Assembly: GCA_031285185.1 (NCBI GenBank)
Contig: JAITWS010000043.1
Coordinates: 1-48,245 of the forward strand
Length of the DNA: 48,245 nucleotides
Direction of reading: 5' to 3'
DNA from: Methylobacillus sp.
GTDB taxonomy: Bacteria; Pseudomonadota; Gammaproteobacteria; Burkholderiales; Methylophilaceae
The stretch's first letter is position 1; the number at the start of each line of letters is the position of its first letter. Of the stretch, positions 17,237-25,777 are shown piece by piece. The notes beneath the pieces are model-generated. The model did no database searches, was not told where the DNA came from, and saw nothing but the letters and a program-made list of their open reading frames with translations. The translations under genes and the position numbers were made by a program.

Positions 17237-17467
17237 ATGGACAAAACTACAAAGATTAGTGAGAAATCAATATCGGAGGACGCGCTCGGTGATTTGTTCG
17301 CAAATTTCGATGCGCCATGCGGCTTTACAAAACCCATGGGCTTTTTGCAAAAATATGACCTAATGTTCAATTATGGCGCGCCGGAATCGGGCATAGTGCC
17401 AAACAACACGGGTTTCCCGGACGATTTTTCAAAATTTCGGGAACATCATGCAACACAAGCGGTCTGA
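17237..17467 (+). CDS. possible 76-residue protein between the AraC pair
   Basis: An open frame starting at the ATG at 17237 and ending 58 bp before the AraC gene at 17526, on the same strand. The product has a mixed, globular-looking composition: a charged N-terminus (MDKTTKISEKSISEDALG), an aromatic and Gly/Pro-rich middle (PCGFTKPMGFLQKYD) and an acidic C-terminal part. It has one Cys and no signal peptide or membrane segment. The ribosome binding site (GGGA 4 nt before ATG) is weak and the DNA is richer in AT than its neighbours. I recognise no family. It could be a small regulator, a modified peptide precursor or a chance frame. Confidence 0.4.
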   Translation: MDKTTKISEKSISEDALGDLFANFDAPCGFTKPMGFLQKYDLMFNYGAPESGIVPNNTGFPDDFSKFREHHATQAV

Positions 17468-17525
17468 TGCAAGAGGGCAGTAATTTTACATTATTGGATT
17501 TTTAGCAAATCGAGAGGAGACGGCC

Positions 17526-18419
17526 ATGTTATTAAGCGAAACTTCGATCAATATCAGCAATCCGAACATTTCCGTCTATAAATCGAGTGATGGGTTCGGG
17601 TGGCCGAATTTGAACGTCAGCATCATAGATTCCAAACCCTATGAGGCCGAAATTACGCACGGGGGCGGGAGCAATCTCTGGATGAGCATGGCGATGGCGC
17701 CGCTGGACATGTCCATCACCACTGGCCGCAAGGAGTTTCCGCTGAGTCTGCCCACCGACCAGATTTGCATACACGCGCCGCGCGCGGTGCTGGGAACCAT
17801 ACGCAAAAACGACGCGCGTCTGCTGCATGTGAGCCTGAGAAGGGAGCTGATCTCCGAGGTTCTGGGCGAGCTGTACGACTACGATGCCGATAATCTGGAA
17901 ATCGAATCCAAGTTCGGCATTGACGATCCCGGCATGACCGAAACCATCCGCATGTTGGGGCGCTCGCTGTTTGAGCCGGCGGGAAATTCCGCGCTCAAGG
18001 TCGAATATCTTTCGCGCGCGCTGGCCGTGGATGTGTTCACCAAGCACATCGCCTCGTCGCGCCCCGAAAGCGCGCTGGAGCCGCACAAACGCGGCCTGAC
18101 GGTTCCGCAGATTCGCCGGGTCATCAACTATATCCACGAAAATCTTTCGGCGGAAATTATGCTGAATGATCTGGCAAACGTCGCGGGCATGAGCCGCACG
18201 CTGTTCATTCAGTGCTTCAAGGCATCGTTCAGCGAAACGCCGTACCAGTACATCATCCACGCCCGCATCCGGCGCTCGCAAAGCATGTTGGCCGGCTCCC
18301 GCACGCCGCTCGTGGAAATCGCGTTGCTGTGCGGCTTTGCCGACCAGGCGCACTTTTGCCGCAGCTTTCAGAAAAGCACCGGCATGACGCCGACGCGGTA
18401 TCGCCGGGAAACGCAGTAA
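17526..18419 (+). CDS. AraC-family regulator, paralogue of the one at 15910
   Basis: A 297-residue regulator with an N-terminal sensor-like domain of unknown ligand (residues 1-180) and a C-terminal AraC/XylS domain (VPQIRRVINYIHENLSAEIM opening; VEIALLCGFADQAHFCRSF in the second helix-turn-helix; MTPTRYRRE at the end). GAGAGGAGACGGCC precedes the ATG, a strong ribosome binding site. It is divergent from its paralogue, so the pair probably arose by duplication with inversion and may cross-regulate through the shared gap. It is followed by an intrinsic terminator at 18434, so it is not in an operon with downstream genes. Confidence 0.9.
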   Translation: MLLSETSINISNPNISVYKSSDGFGWPNLNVSIIDSKPYEAEITHGGGSNLWMSMAMAPLDMSITTGRKEFPLSLPTDQICIHAPRAVLGTIRKNDARLLHVSLRRELISEVLGELYDYDADNLEIESKFGIDDPGMTETIRMLGRSLFEPAGNSALKVEYLSRALAVDVFTKHIASSRPESALEPHKRGLTVPQIRRVINYIHENLSAEIMLNDLANVAGMSRTLFIQCFKASFSETPYQYIIHARIRRSQSMLAGSRTPLVEIALLCGFADQAHFCRSFQKSTGMTPTRYRRETQ

Positions 18420-18433
18420 GAAGGCTCTTGTGT

Positions 18434-18462
18434 AACCGCCCGGGGAAACTTGGGCGGTTTTT
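18434..18462 (+). terminator. intrinsic terminator after the AraC gene
   Basis: AACCGCCC (18434-18441) pairs with GGGCGGTT (18452-18459) around a 10-nt loop and is followed by TTTTTG, 14 bp after the AraC stop. Confidence 0.85.
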
Positions 18463-18474
18463 GTTTGCATCCAT

Positions 18475-18499
18475 GGGCGGGTTTCAAACCCGTCCCTAC
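18475..18499. repeat. GGGCGGGTTT palindrome (dispersed repeat)
   Basis: GGGCGGGTTT-C-AAACCCGTCCC, a copy of the palindrome at 7768 and 33998 with one change in the right arm, followed by CCGTCATTGCGAG at 18510, the end of another repeat family. Confidence 0.75.
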
Positions 18500-18536
18500 C
18501 CTCATTGCTCCGTCATTGCGAGAACCCACGCACAAC

Positions 18537-19460
18537 TCACAACCCGCTCAACACCTTGATATGCGTCTGCGCGCTGCGACCCAGCGCATCCAGATCGTAG
18601 CCGCCTTCGAGCGCCGACACGATGCGGCTTTGCGCGTGACGGGCGGCGATGACTTTGAGTTGCTCCGTCACCCAGGCGTAATCGGGTTCCAGCAGGTTGA
18701 GATAAGCCATGTCGTCCTCGCGGTGCGCGTCGAAACCGGCGGAGATGAACAGCATTTCCGGGCGGAAACGTTCCAGCGCGGGCAGCCAATGTTCGGCTAC
18801 TGCCGCGCGGAACGCTTCGCCGCCACTGCCCGCGGGGAGCGGCGTGTTGATGATGTGCTCGTTGCCGCTGTCCGCGCCGGAGTGGGGATAAAAGGGATGC
18901 TGGAAACTTGAGCACAGCATCACGCGCTTATCGTCGCGAAAAATTTCCTCGGTTCCGTTGCCGTGATGCACGTCGAAATCGGCAATGGCGATGCGCGTGA
19001 GCGGATATTTCGCCAGCGCGTGCGCCACGCCGACCGCGATATTGTTGAAGATGCAAAAGCCCATCGCGCGCGCCGATTCTGCGTGATGCCCGGGCGGACG
19101 CACGGCGCAAAACGCGTTTTCCACCTGCTTTTCCAGCACCAGTTCCGTCGCCCGCACCACCGCGCCCGCCGCATGGAGCGCGGCTTCCAGCGAATGCGGA
19201 TTCATCGCCGTATCCGGGTCGAGCTGAATCGTCCCCCGTGTCGGCGCGCTTGCGCGTATGCCCGCGACGTACTCGCGCGTATGCACGCGCGTGAGTTGCT
19301 CGTCGGTGGCGGGCGGCGCTTCTTCCTTGCGTAAATAATCCATCAGGCCGGATGCGATCAGCCGATCTTCGATCGCACCCAGCCGCGCCGGAGATTCGGG
19401 ATGCAGCAAACCCATGTCGTGCAGACGACAGGCGGGATGCGTGATGTAGGCGGTTTGCAT
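18537..19460 (-). CDS. histone deacetylase-family (AcuC/AphA-like) deacetylase
   Basis: A 307-residue arginase/deacetylase-fold enzyme. Zinc-site and catalytic motifs are complete: VRPPGHHAE (tandem His near 120-121), DFDVHHGNGT (Asp and His zinc ligands near 160), ISAGFDAH (second Asp near 245) and the late EGGYD. Bacterial members remove acetyl groups from lysines or polyamines, or act on acetylated amino acids. The ATG at 19460 lacks a strong ribosome binding site. It is divergent, with 67 bp between, from a Pat-type acetyltransferase, which points to protein lysine deacetylation as a likely role (inference). Confidence 0.92.
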   Translation of the reverse strand: MQTAYITHPACRLHDMGLLHPESPARLGAIEDRLIASGLMDYLRKEEAPPATDEQLTRVHTREYVAGIRASAPTRGTIQLDPDTAMNPHSLEAALHAAGAVVRATELVLEKQVENAFCAVRPPGHHAESARAMGFCIFNNIAVGVAHALAKYPLTRIAIADFDVHHGNGTEEIFRDDKRVMLCSSFQHPFYPHSGADSGNEHIINTPLPAGSGGEAFRAAVAEHWLPALERFRPEMLFISAGFDAHREDDMAYLNLLEPDYAWVTEQLKVIAARHAQSRIVSALEGGYDLDALGRSAQTHIKVLSGL

Positions 19461-19527
19461 GGGATAATAATAACGTCATCAAAAGCTGTTGTTATATTCA
19501 ACCCTAACTATAAGGAGTGCAAGTGCC

Positions 19528-22212
19528 ATGGCCGCGCATTATCTCAAATCATTGTTTTCTCCCGGATCCGTTGCGGTGATCGGCGCGAGCGACCGTCCCG
19601 AATCGGTCGGCGGCATTGTGTTCAAAAACATGCGCGAGAGCGGCTTCAGCGGCGCGTTGTATGCGGTCAATCCGAAACATGCGGAGGTGCAGGGGCAACG
19701 CGCGTATGCGTCCATTGAGGAAATTCCCGGGGCGGTGGAGCTTGCGGTGATCTGCACGCCCGCGCCCACCGTGCCGGACATCATAGATGCCTGCGGTCAT
19801 CACGGCACGCGCGCGGCGGTGGTATTGTCGGCGGGATTCGGCGAAACGGGCGCGGCGGGCGCGGCGATTGAGCGCGACATGCTGGCGCGCGCAAAAGCGC
19901 ATGGTGTGCGTATCATCGGGCCGAATTGTCTGGGCGTGATGCGGCCTCTCAGCGGTTTGAACGCGACGTTTTTCAAGGGCAACGTCAAGCCCGGCAATCT
20001 CGCGCTGGTGTCGCAATCGGGCGCGTTGTGCACGGCGATTCTGGATTACGCGCCGCCGAACGACATCGGTTTTTCCAGCGTGGTGTCGGTGGGCGCGTCG
20101 AGCGATGTGGATTTCGGCGAAATTCTCGATTACCTCGCCACCGATCCGCAGACGCAAAGCATTTTGATCTACGTCGAAGGCATACACAAATCGCGCAGCT
20201 TCATGAGCGCCCTGCGCGCGGCGGCGCGCAGCAAGCCGGTGTTCGCAATCAAGGTCGGTCGCCACGCCGCCGCCTCCAAAGCCGTGCAGTCGCACACCGG
20301 CGCGCTGGTCGGTTCGGATGATGTGTTCGATGCCGCGCTGCGTCGCGCGGGCGTGGTGCGTGTGCCGTCCATCGGCCAATTGTTCGCCGCCGCGAAATCG
20401 CTCGCGTCCAACCGGCGCTTCGGCGGCGATCGGCTCGCCATCATCACCAACGGCGGCGGCCCCGGCATCATGGCGGTGGATCGCGCGGTGGATCTCAAGG
20501 TCGGCGTGGCGAATTTGTCCGCGCAAACGCTGGAAAAACTGAATCAGGTTTTGCCACCCACCTGGTCGCGCAACAATCCCGTTGACATCATCGGCGACGC
20601 GCCCGCGCAACGCTACCGCGACGCGGTGACGATCTGCATGGAGGACGAAGCCATAGACGGCGTGCTGGTGATCCTCACGCCGCAAGCGATGACGCAGCCG
20701 ACCGAAGTCGCGCAGGCCTTGACCGACATCGCCGGAAAATTCAAAAAACCGCTGCTCACCTGCTGGATGGGCGCGGTGCAAATCCGCGAGGCGCGCGAAG
20801 CCTTCGCGCAAGCCCGCATCCCGACTTTCCGCACACCGGAAGCGGCGGTCGAGGCGTTCTCCTGCATCACCGCGTTTTCGCGCAACCAGCGTTTGCTGGC
20901 GCAAGTCCCCGGCCCGCTCGCGCACCGCGAAGCGCCGGATATTGACGGCGCGCGCATGTTGATCGAAACCGCGTTGAGCGAACGGCGCAAAGTGTTGTCG
21001 GAAATGGAATCCAAGGCGCTGCTCGCCGCCTTCCGCATTCCGGTCGCCAGCACCGTGGTCGCGCGTTCGCCTTCCGAAGCGTTGATGCTCGCGCAGCAAC
21101 TCGGCTATCCCGTCGCGATGAAAATCAACTCGCCCGACATCACGCACAAATCCGACGCGGGCGGCGTGCGGCTCAATCTCACGGATGCCGCCACCGTGCG
21201 CGCCGCGTATCACGAGATTCTCGAAGCGGTGAAAAAAAATCGCCCCGAAGCGCGGCTGGACGGCATCGCGATTCAACCCATGGTGGTCAAACCGAACGGG
21301 CGCGAACTCATGCTGGGCGTCACCACCGACCCGGTGTTCGGCCCCGTGATTACCTTCGGCGCGGGCGGCATCGCGGTGGAAATCATGGGCGATCGCGCCG
21401 TGGCGCTGCCGCCGCTCAACAGTTTTCTCGCGCGTGAATTGATCGCGGAAACGCGCGTTTCCAAACTGCTCGGCAAATTCCGCCACATGCCCGCGATTGA
21501 CATGAACGCGCTCGAAAGCCTGCTGCTGCGCGTTTCCGAAATGACGTGCGAACTGCCGTGGCTGAAGGAAATGGACATCAATCCGCTGATTGTGGACGAA
21601 CACGGCGCGCTCGCCGCCGACGCGCGCGTGATGATAGACCACGCGCCCGCATCAGGCCGCTACGCGCACATGGCGATCCACCCCTATCCCACGCACCTCG
21701 TCATGCGCTGGCAATTGCCGGACGGAACCGACATCACCCTGCGCCCGATCCGCCCGGAAGACGCGCAAATCGAGCAGGATTTTGTGCGTGGATTGTCGGA
21801 GGAAACCAAATATCTGCGCTTCATGAACGCCATGCACGAGCTTTCCGACACCATGCTGGAACGCTTCACGCAGATTGATTACGACCGCGAAATGGCGCTC
21901 ATCGCCACGGTCGAGGAAAACGGCGCGGAAGTGCAGATCGGCGTGTGCCGCTACACCATCAACCCCGACGGCAACTCATGCGAATTCGCGCTCGTGGTCG
22001 GCGACCGCTGGCAACACAAGGCGGTCGGCTACAAACTCATGGAATGCCTCATGGACGCCGCGCGCGACAAGGGGCTGAAAACAATGGAAGGCGAAGTCCT
22101 CGCGCGCAACCACGCCATGCTCAAACTCGTCACTACGCTGGGCTTCAGCATCAAGCCAAGCGCGGAAGACCCGGCCTTGCAAAAAGTGGTCAAGGTGTTA
22201 AACCGACCATAA
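19528..22212 (+). CDS. Pat-like fusion: ADP-forming acyl-CoA synthetase domains plus GNAT acetyltransferase
   Basis: An 894-residue protein with the order CoA-binding and ligase domains (residues about 1-460), ATP-grasp domain (about 480-710) and a C-terminal GNAT domain (about 725-890). This is the layout of bacterial protein acetyltransferase Pat (YfiQ), which acetylates lysines of enzymes such as acetyl-CoA synthetase. The segment SHTGALVGS around His256 matches the phosphohistidine loop of active ADP-forming acetyl-CoA synthetases, so catalytic ligase activity is possible. The GNAT pyrophosphate loop appears as QHKAVGYKL, with Ala where Gly is usual. I chose the ATG at 19528; AAGGAG lies 10 nt upstream. 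A terminator follows directly. Confidence 0.9.
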   Translation: MAAHYLKSLFSPGSVAVIGASDRPESVGGIVFKNMRESGFSGALYAVNPKHAEVQGQRAYASIEEIPGAVELAVICTPAPTVPDIIDACGHHGTRAAVVLSAGFGETGAAGAAIERDMLARAKAHGVRIIGPNCLGVMRPLSGLNATFFKGNVKPGNLALVSQSGALCTAILDYAPPNDIGFSSVVSVGASSDVDFGEILDYLATDPQTQSILIYVEGIHKSRSFMSALRAAARSKPVFAIKVGRHAAASKAVQSHTGALVGSDDVFDAALRRAGVVRVPSIGQLFAAAKSLASNRRFGGDRLAIITNGGGPGIMAVDRAVDLKVGVANLSAQTLEKLNQVLPPTWSRNNPVDIIGDAPAQRYRDAVTICMEDEAIDGVLVILTPQAMTQPTEVAQALTDIAGKFKKPLLTCWMGAVQIREAREAFAQARIPTFRTPEAAVEAFSCITAFSRNQRLLAQVPGPLAHREAPDIDGARMLIETALSERRKVLSEMESKALLAAFRIPVASTVVARSPSEALMLAQQLGYPVAMKINSPDITHKSDAGGVRLNLTDAATVRAAYHEILEAVKKNRPEARLDGIAIQPMVVKPNGRELMLGVTTDPVFGPVITFGAGGIAVEIMGDRAVALPPLNSFLARELIAETRVSKLLGKFRHMPAIDMNALESLLLRVSEMTCELPWLKEMDINPLIVDEHGALAADARVMIDHAPASGRYAHMAIHPYPTHLVMRWQLPDGTDITLRPIRPEDAQIEQDFVRGLSEETKYLRFMNAMHELSDTMLERFTQIDYDREMALIATVEENGAEVQIGVCRYTINPDGNSCEFALVVGDRWQHKAVGYKLMECLMDAARDKGLKTMEGEVLARNHAMLKLVTTLGFSIKPSAEDPALQKVVKVLNRP

Positions 22213-22239
22213 AAAAACCCGCCGAAAGGCGGGTTTTTT
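22212..22239. terminator. bidirectional intrinsic terminator
   Basis: A 12-bp stem AAAAAACCCGCC/GGCGGGTTTTTT with a GAAA tetraloop lies immediately after the Pat stop and 18 bp before the converging BI-1 gene. It has T-runs on both strands. Confidence 0.93.
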
Positions 22240-22256
22240 GTTTCGATGACAGCGGG

Positions 22257-22946
22257 TTATCTGCGATTGCCCAGTACTGCCATGAGAATGTTCAGCAGGT
22301 GAACAAACAGGTTGTAGATGTCCAGATAGAGTTTCAGCGTCGCCATCACATAATTGGTCTCGCCGCCATGAACGATGCGGCTCACATCATACAAAATGTA
22401 GCCGGAAAACAGCAGCACGGCCACACCGGAAATCGCCAGCGAAAACGCCGGAATCTGGAAGAAGATATTGGCAAGCATCGCCACAAAAACCAGAATCAAC
22501 CCCACGAACAAAAACTTGCCCATGAAGCTGAAATCGCGCTTGGTCGTGGAAGCGATGGTGGCCAGCGAGAGAAAGATGATACTGGTTCCGCCCGCCGCGA
22601 GCGTGATGATTTCAATACCGTTACTCAAATGCAGCGCATATTGCAAAATGGGGCCGAGCGCCCAGCCCATGAACCCGGTCAGCGCCAGCAACAGAACCAC
22701 GCTCATCGAAGAATTTCGCGTGGCTTGAATGGCAAACATCAGCCCCCACGCCCCGCCCAGGAAAACCAGCGGAAACAGCCAGCGGCTTCCCATCGCCCAT
22801 GTGAAATCCATATGTGTGCCAATCAACGCACCCAGTATGGTCGGTATCATCGTGATGCCCAGCAACATATAAGTGTTACGCAGCACACGGTTCTGGATGG
22901 AAACATCAACGTTGGCGGGATTAACGGATTGATAGTCAGGTTGCAT
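22257..22946 (-). CDS. Bax inhibitor-1 family (YccA/YbhL-like) membrane protein
   Basis: A 229-residue inner-membrane protein with seven hydrophobic segments and the family's C-terminal pattern LYDVSRIVHGGETNYVMATLKLYLDIYNLFVHLLNIL (LYxDxxNLFxxLL). Bacterial members include the FtsH-interacting YccA and calcium-leak-type channels. The start at 22946 has GAGG 11 nt upstream. It is a single-gene unit, converging on the Pat gene, followed upstream by a 60-bp gap to nagZ on the same strand. Confidence 0.92.
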   Translation of the reverse strand: MQPDYQSVNPANVDVSIQNRVLRNTYMLLGITMIPTILGALIGTHMDFTWAMGSRWLFPLVFLGGAWGLMFAIQATRNSSMSVVLLLALTGFMGWALGPILQYALHLSNGIEIITLAAGGTSIIFLSLATIASTTKRDFSFMGKFLFVGLILVFVAMLANIFFQIPAFSLAISGVAVLLFSGYILYDVSRIVHGGETNYVMATLKLYLDIYNLFVHLLNILMAVLGNRR

Positions 22947-23006
22947 ATCGAATAAACCTCATGTGGTTGAAACTTTCGGTAAGACTATCGCAAGACGCAG
23001 GAAGTT

Positions 23007-24077
23007 TCAAGGCCGGGAATCGGTTTGCGCCGGAAACTTCAGCGCCCCTTCTTTCACGCCGATCTCCGCCAGCGCGTGCAGCGCACGCAGGTATTCCGCG
23101 TTTTCGTGCAGCGCGACTGTGGTGGGCGGATTGGGTTTGCCGTGCATACGGGCGAGGCGGGCGAGGCTGACGGCGGGGATGTTCCATTCGAGTTTTTCCA
23201 GCAACTCGTCCGCAAGATCGGGGCGATTGCACAGAAGCGCCATGTCGCATCCGGCGTTGAGCGCGGCGAGCGCGCGTTGCATCACATCGCCCGCGACGAC
23301 GGCTCCTTCCATCGCGAGGTCGTCGCTGAAAATCACGCCGTTGAATTCCAGCCGTTGCCGCAACACTTTTTGCAGCCAGCGTTCGGAAAATCCCGCCGGT
23401 TTGTCGTCCACCTGCGGATAGATCACATGCGCGGGCATGATGGCGGCGAGGCCGTCGTCTATCATGCGGCGGAAGGGTTGCATGTCCTCTCCGGCGATGC
23501 GGTCAAACTCGCGCTCATCCACCGGAATCGCGACGTGCGAATCGGCGGCGACGAAACCATGTCCGGGAAAATGTTTGCCGACTGCGGCCATGCCGCCTTT
23601 ACGCAGACCGCGCATGAGCGCGTCGGCGAGTTCGGCGATGGCTTGCGGGTTGCGGTGAAACGCGCGGTCGCCGATCACGCCGCTGTTGCCGTAATCAATG
23701 TCGAGCACCGGCGTGAAACTGAAATCCACGCCGTGCGCGCGCAGTTCCGCCGCGAGCACCCAGCCCGCGTCTTCCGCCAACTGACGCGCTTTGCGCGGGT
23801 TGTGATCCCAGATTTTTCCAAATTCGCGCATAGGCGGAATGCGCGTGAAGCCTTCGCGGAAACGCTGCACACGCCCGCCTTCGTGATCCACCGCGATCAG
23901 GAGCGGCGGCTGGCGCGCCTTGTGGATGGCCGCCGTGAGCGCCTTGAGTTGCGCGGGCGATTGATAATTGCGCGTGAATAAAATAATGCCGCCCACGAGC
24001 GGATGTTGCAGGCGACGAACATCGTCGGCATTGAGTTCCGTGCCTTCAATGTCCAGCATGATAGGGCCGAGCGACAT
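23007..24077 (-). CDS. nagZ: beta-N-acetylhexosaminidase
   Basis: NagZ is a cytoplasmic glycoside hydrolase family 3 enzyme that removes N-acetylglucosamine from anhydro-muropeptides during cell-wall recycling. The 356-residue protein has the barrel motifs [12 protein letters not shown] near 65, KHFPGHG near 165 with the mobile His-containing loop (GFVAADSHV), and the nucleophile loop [10 protein letters not shown] near 248. It begins 6 bp after the oppC-like gene and closes a six-gene operon that starts with the binding lipoprotein at 28173. The genetic link with transporter and transpeptidase genes suggests recycling of imported fragments. Confidence 0.96.
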   Translation of the reverse strand: MSLGPIMLDIEGTELNADDVRRLQHPLVGGIILFTRNYQSPAQLKALTAAIHKARQPPLLIAVDHEGGRVQRFREGFTRIPPMREFGKIWDHNPRKARQLAEDAGWVLAAELRAHGVDFSFTPVLDIDYGNSGVIGDRAFHRNPQAIAELADALMRGLRKGGMAAVGKHFPGHGFVAADSHVAIPVDEREFDRIAGEDMQPFRRMIDDGLAAIMPAHVIYPQVDDKPAGFSERWLQKVLRQRLEFNGVIFSDDLAMEGAVVAGDVMQRALAALNAGCDMALLCNRPDLADELLEKLEWNIPAVSLARLARMHGKPNPPTTVALHENAEYLRALHALAEIGVKEGALKFPAQTDSRP

Positions 24078-24083
24078 GTTTTT

Positions 24084-24869
24084 TTACCTTTTCACGTCCA
24101 AGTTATCACGCAGTGTATCGCCCAACACGTTGACCGCCAATACCAGCGACATCAGGCTCAAACCCACCGCGAGCACATAATGCGGCGCGACCAGCAGATA
24201 GCGCGCGCCGTCGCGCAGCATCGCACCCCAGGAGGCGTGCGGCGGCTGGATGCCGAGTCCGAGAAAAGACAAACCGGCTTCCGCGACGACGAGGCTGGCG
24301 ATGCTGAATGTGGCCTCAACCAGCAAGGCGGGCGCGAGCAGCGGCAGCATGTGGCGCAGCAGAATGCGCGGCGTGGACGCGCCCAGCGCCTGCGCTGCCT
24401 GCACATGCTGGCGACCGCGCAAGGAAAGCGCCTGCGCGCGCGTGAGCCGCGCATAGCCCACCCACGAAGTCAGACACAGCGCGAGAATGAGATTGTCCAC
24501 GCCCGCGCCCAGCACGGCGGCAAACGCGATTGCGAGCAGAATGCCGGGGAAGGCGAGAAACACATCCGTGATGTGCATGAGCACGCGATCCACCCAGCCG
24601 CCGTGATAACCCGCGACGAGGCCGAGCGTGGTTCCTATCGTGAACGTCACCAGCGTGACCACGCCCGCCACCGTGAGCGACACGCCCGCGCCCGCGATCA
24701 GGCGCGCGAAGATGTCGCGCCCGAGGTCATCCGCGCCCAACAAAAAAGTCAGGGACGGCGCATCGAGAATATGCGCGAGATCAATCGCATCCGGCTGAAA
24801 ACCCAGCCAGGGCGCGACCACGGCCAGCGCGAGCCAGAACAGCAAAACACATTGCGGCCACTTTTTCAT
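24084..24869 (-). CDS. ABC transporter permease, OppC/DppC type
   Basis: A 261-residue permease with about six hydrophobic segments. LGADDLGRDIFARLIAGA near residue 45 is typical of OppC/DppC, as is the cytoplasmic EAA-like loop ALSLRGRQHVQAAQALGAST near 145 that contacts the ATPase. LSFLGLGIQPPHASWGAML near 210 is likewise characteristic. I start at the ATG at 24869, which overlaps the oppB-like stop by 4 bp. No ATPase gene (oppD/oppF type) lies in this operon, so the transporter must borrow ATPases encoded elsewhere. Confidence 0.93.
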   Translation of the reverse strand: MKKWPQCVLLFWLALAVVAPWLGFQPDAIDLAHILDAPSLTFLLGADDLGRDIFARLIAGAGVSLTVAGVVTLVTFTIGTTLGLVAGYHGGWVDRVLMHITDVFLAFPGILLAIAFAAVLGAGVDNLILALCLTSWVGYARLTRAQALSLRGRQHVQAAQALGASTPRILLRHMLPLLAPALLVEATFSIASLVVAEAGLSFLGLGIQPPHASWGAMLRDGARYLLVAPHYVLAVGLSLMSLVLAVNVLGDTLRDNLDVKR

Positions 24870-25777
24870 GCCGCAAACCGCACACGCGGATCGAGCCGCG
24901 CATAGACAAGATCGGTCAGCAGATTGACCGCCACATAGGTCAGCGCGATCACCAGCACGCACGCCTGCAACACGGGGTAATCGCGCTTTTCGATGGATTC
25001 CACAAGCAAGCGCCCCAGCCCTTCCCAGCCGAATACGGTTTCGGTAATCACCGTGCCCGCGAGCAACGAGCCGAGTTGCAAACCGACCACCGTCACCACC
25101 GGCAACAACGCCGCCTTGAGCGCGTGACGCAAAATCACCACGCGCTCCGGCAAACCTTTGGCGCGCGCGGTACGCACAAAATCCTCGTTCAACACTTCCA
25201 ACATGCTCGCGCGCGTCATGCGCGTGAGTATCGCCGCGAGACCGCTCGCAAGCGTGAGCGCGGGCAGCGCGATGGACGATGCGCCTTCCATGCCGCTCAC
25301 CGGCAACCAACCCAGCCACAGCGCGAACACCAGCATGAGCAAGGGTCCCAGCCAGAAATTCGGCATGGCCGAAAGCGTCAACGCGGAAAGTGTCGCAAGA
25401 CGATCCGGCCAACGCCGGTGGCGCAACGCCGCGATGATGCCGAGCGGCAAACCAACCGCAATCGCGATTACCAGCGACAACAACGCAAGCCGCGCCGTCG
25501 CGGGAATGCGCTGCGCGAGCAGATGCGAAATGGCCTCGTGACTGTGTATGGACGCGCCGAAATCGCCCCGCGCGAGCTTGCCCAGATAACGGACAAATTG
25601 CGCCGCCAACGGCTGATCCAAACCCAGCTCCGCGCGCAACGCGCTGCGATCAGCCGCCGTCGCGGATTCGCCCAGCATCACCTCCACCGGATCGCCGGGA
25701 ATAAGATGCGCCAACAAAAAAGTAAGCAGCAACACGCCGAATATCACGGGGATGATGCCGAGCAGGCGTTTCAGCAT
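24866..25777 (-). CDS. ABC transporter permease, OppB/DppB type
   Basis: A 303-residue permease that forms the other half of the peptide-type channel. N-terminal MLKRLLGIIPVIFGVLLLTF leads into a LIPGDPVEVMLGE segment typical of OppB/DppB, followed by membrane helices and the EAA-like loop EDFVRTARAKGLPERVV near 205, ending with DPRVRF. The ATG at 25777 overlaps the transpeptidase stop by one base (TGATG), which supports this start over the longer open frame. Substrate is suggested only by its neighbours. Confidence 0.93.
   Translation of the reverse strand: MLKRLLGIIPVIFGVLLLTFLLAHLIPGDPVEVMLGESATAADRSALRAELGLDQPLAAQFVRYLGKLARGDFGASIHSHEAISHLLAQRIPATARLALLSLVIAIAVGLPLGIIAALRHRRWPDRLATLSALTLSAMPNFWLGPLLMLVFALWLGWLPVSGMEGASSIALPALTLASGLAAILTRMTRASMLEVLNEDFVRTARAKGLPERVVILRHALKAALLPVVTVVGLQLGSLLAGTVITETVFGWEGLGRLLVESIEKRDYPVLQACVLVIALTYVAVNLLTDLVYARLDPRVRFAA

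Noticed and set aside
19549..21642. A 697-codon minus-strand frame opposite the Pat-like gene
   Set aside because: Although long, its His/Arg/Gly-rich composition is the antisense of a GC-rich gene with complete enzyme motifs on the other strand.
24870..25412. N-terminal extension of the OppC-type permease
   Set aside because: It overlaps the OppB-type gene in another frame; the ATG at 24869 with a 4-bp overlap and a normal permease N-terminus is preferred.
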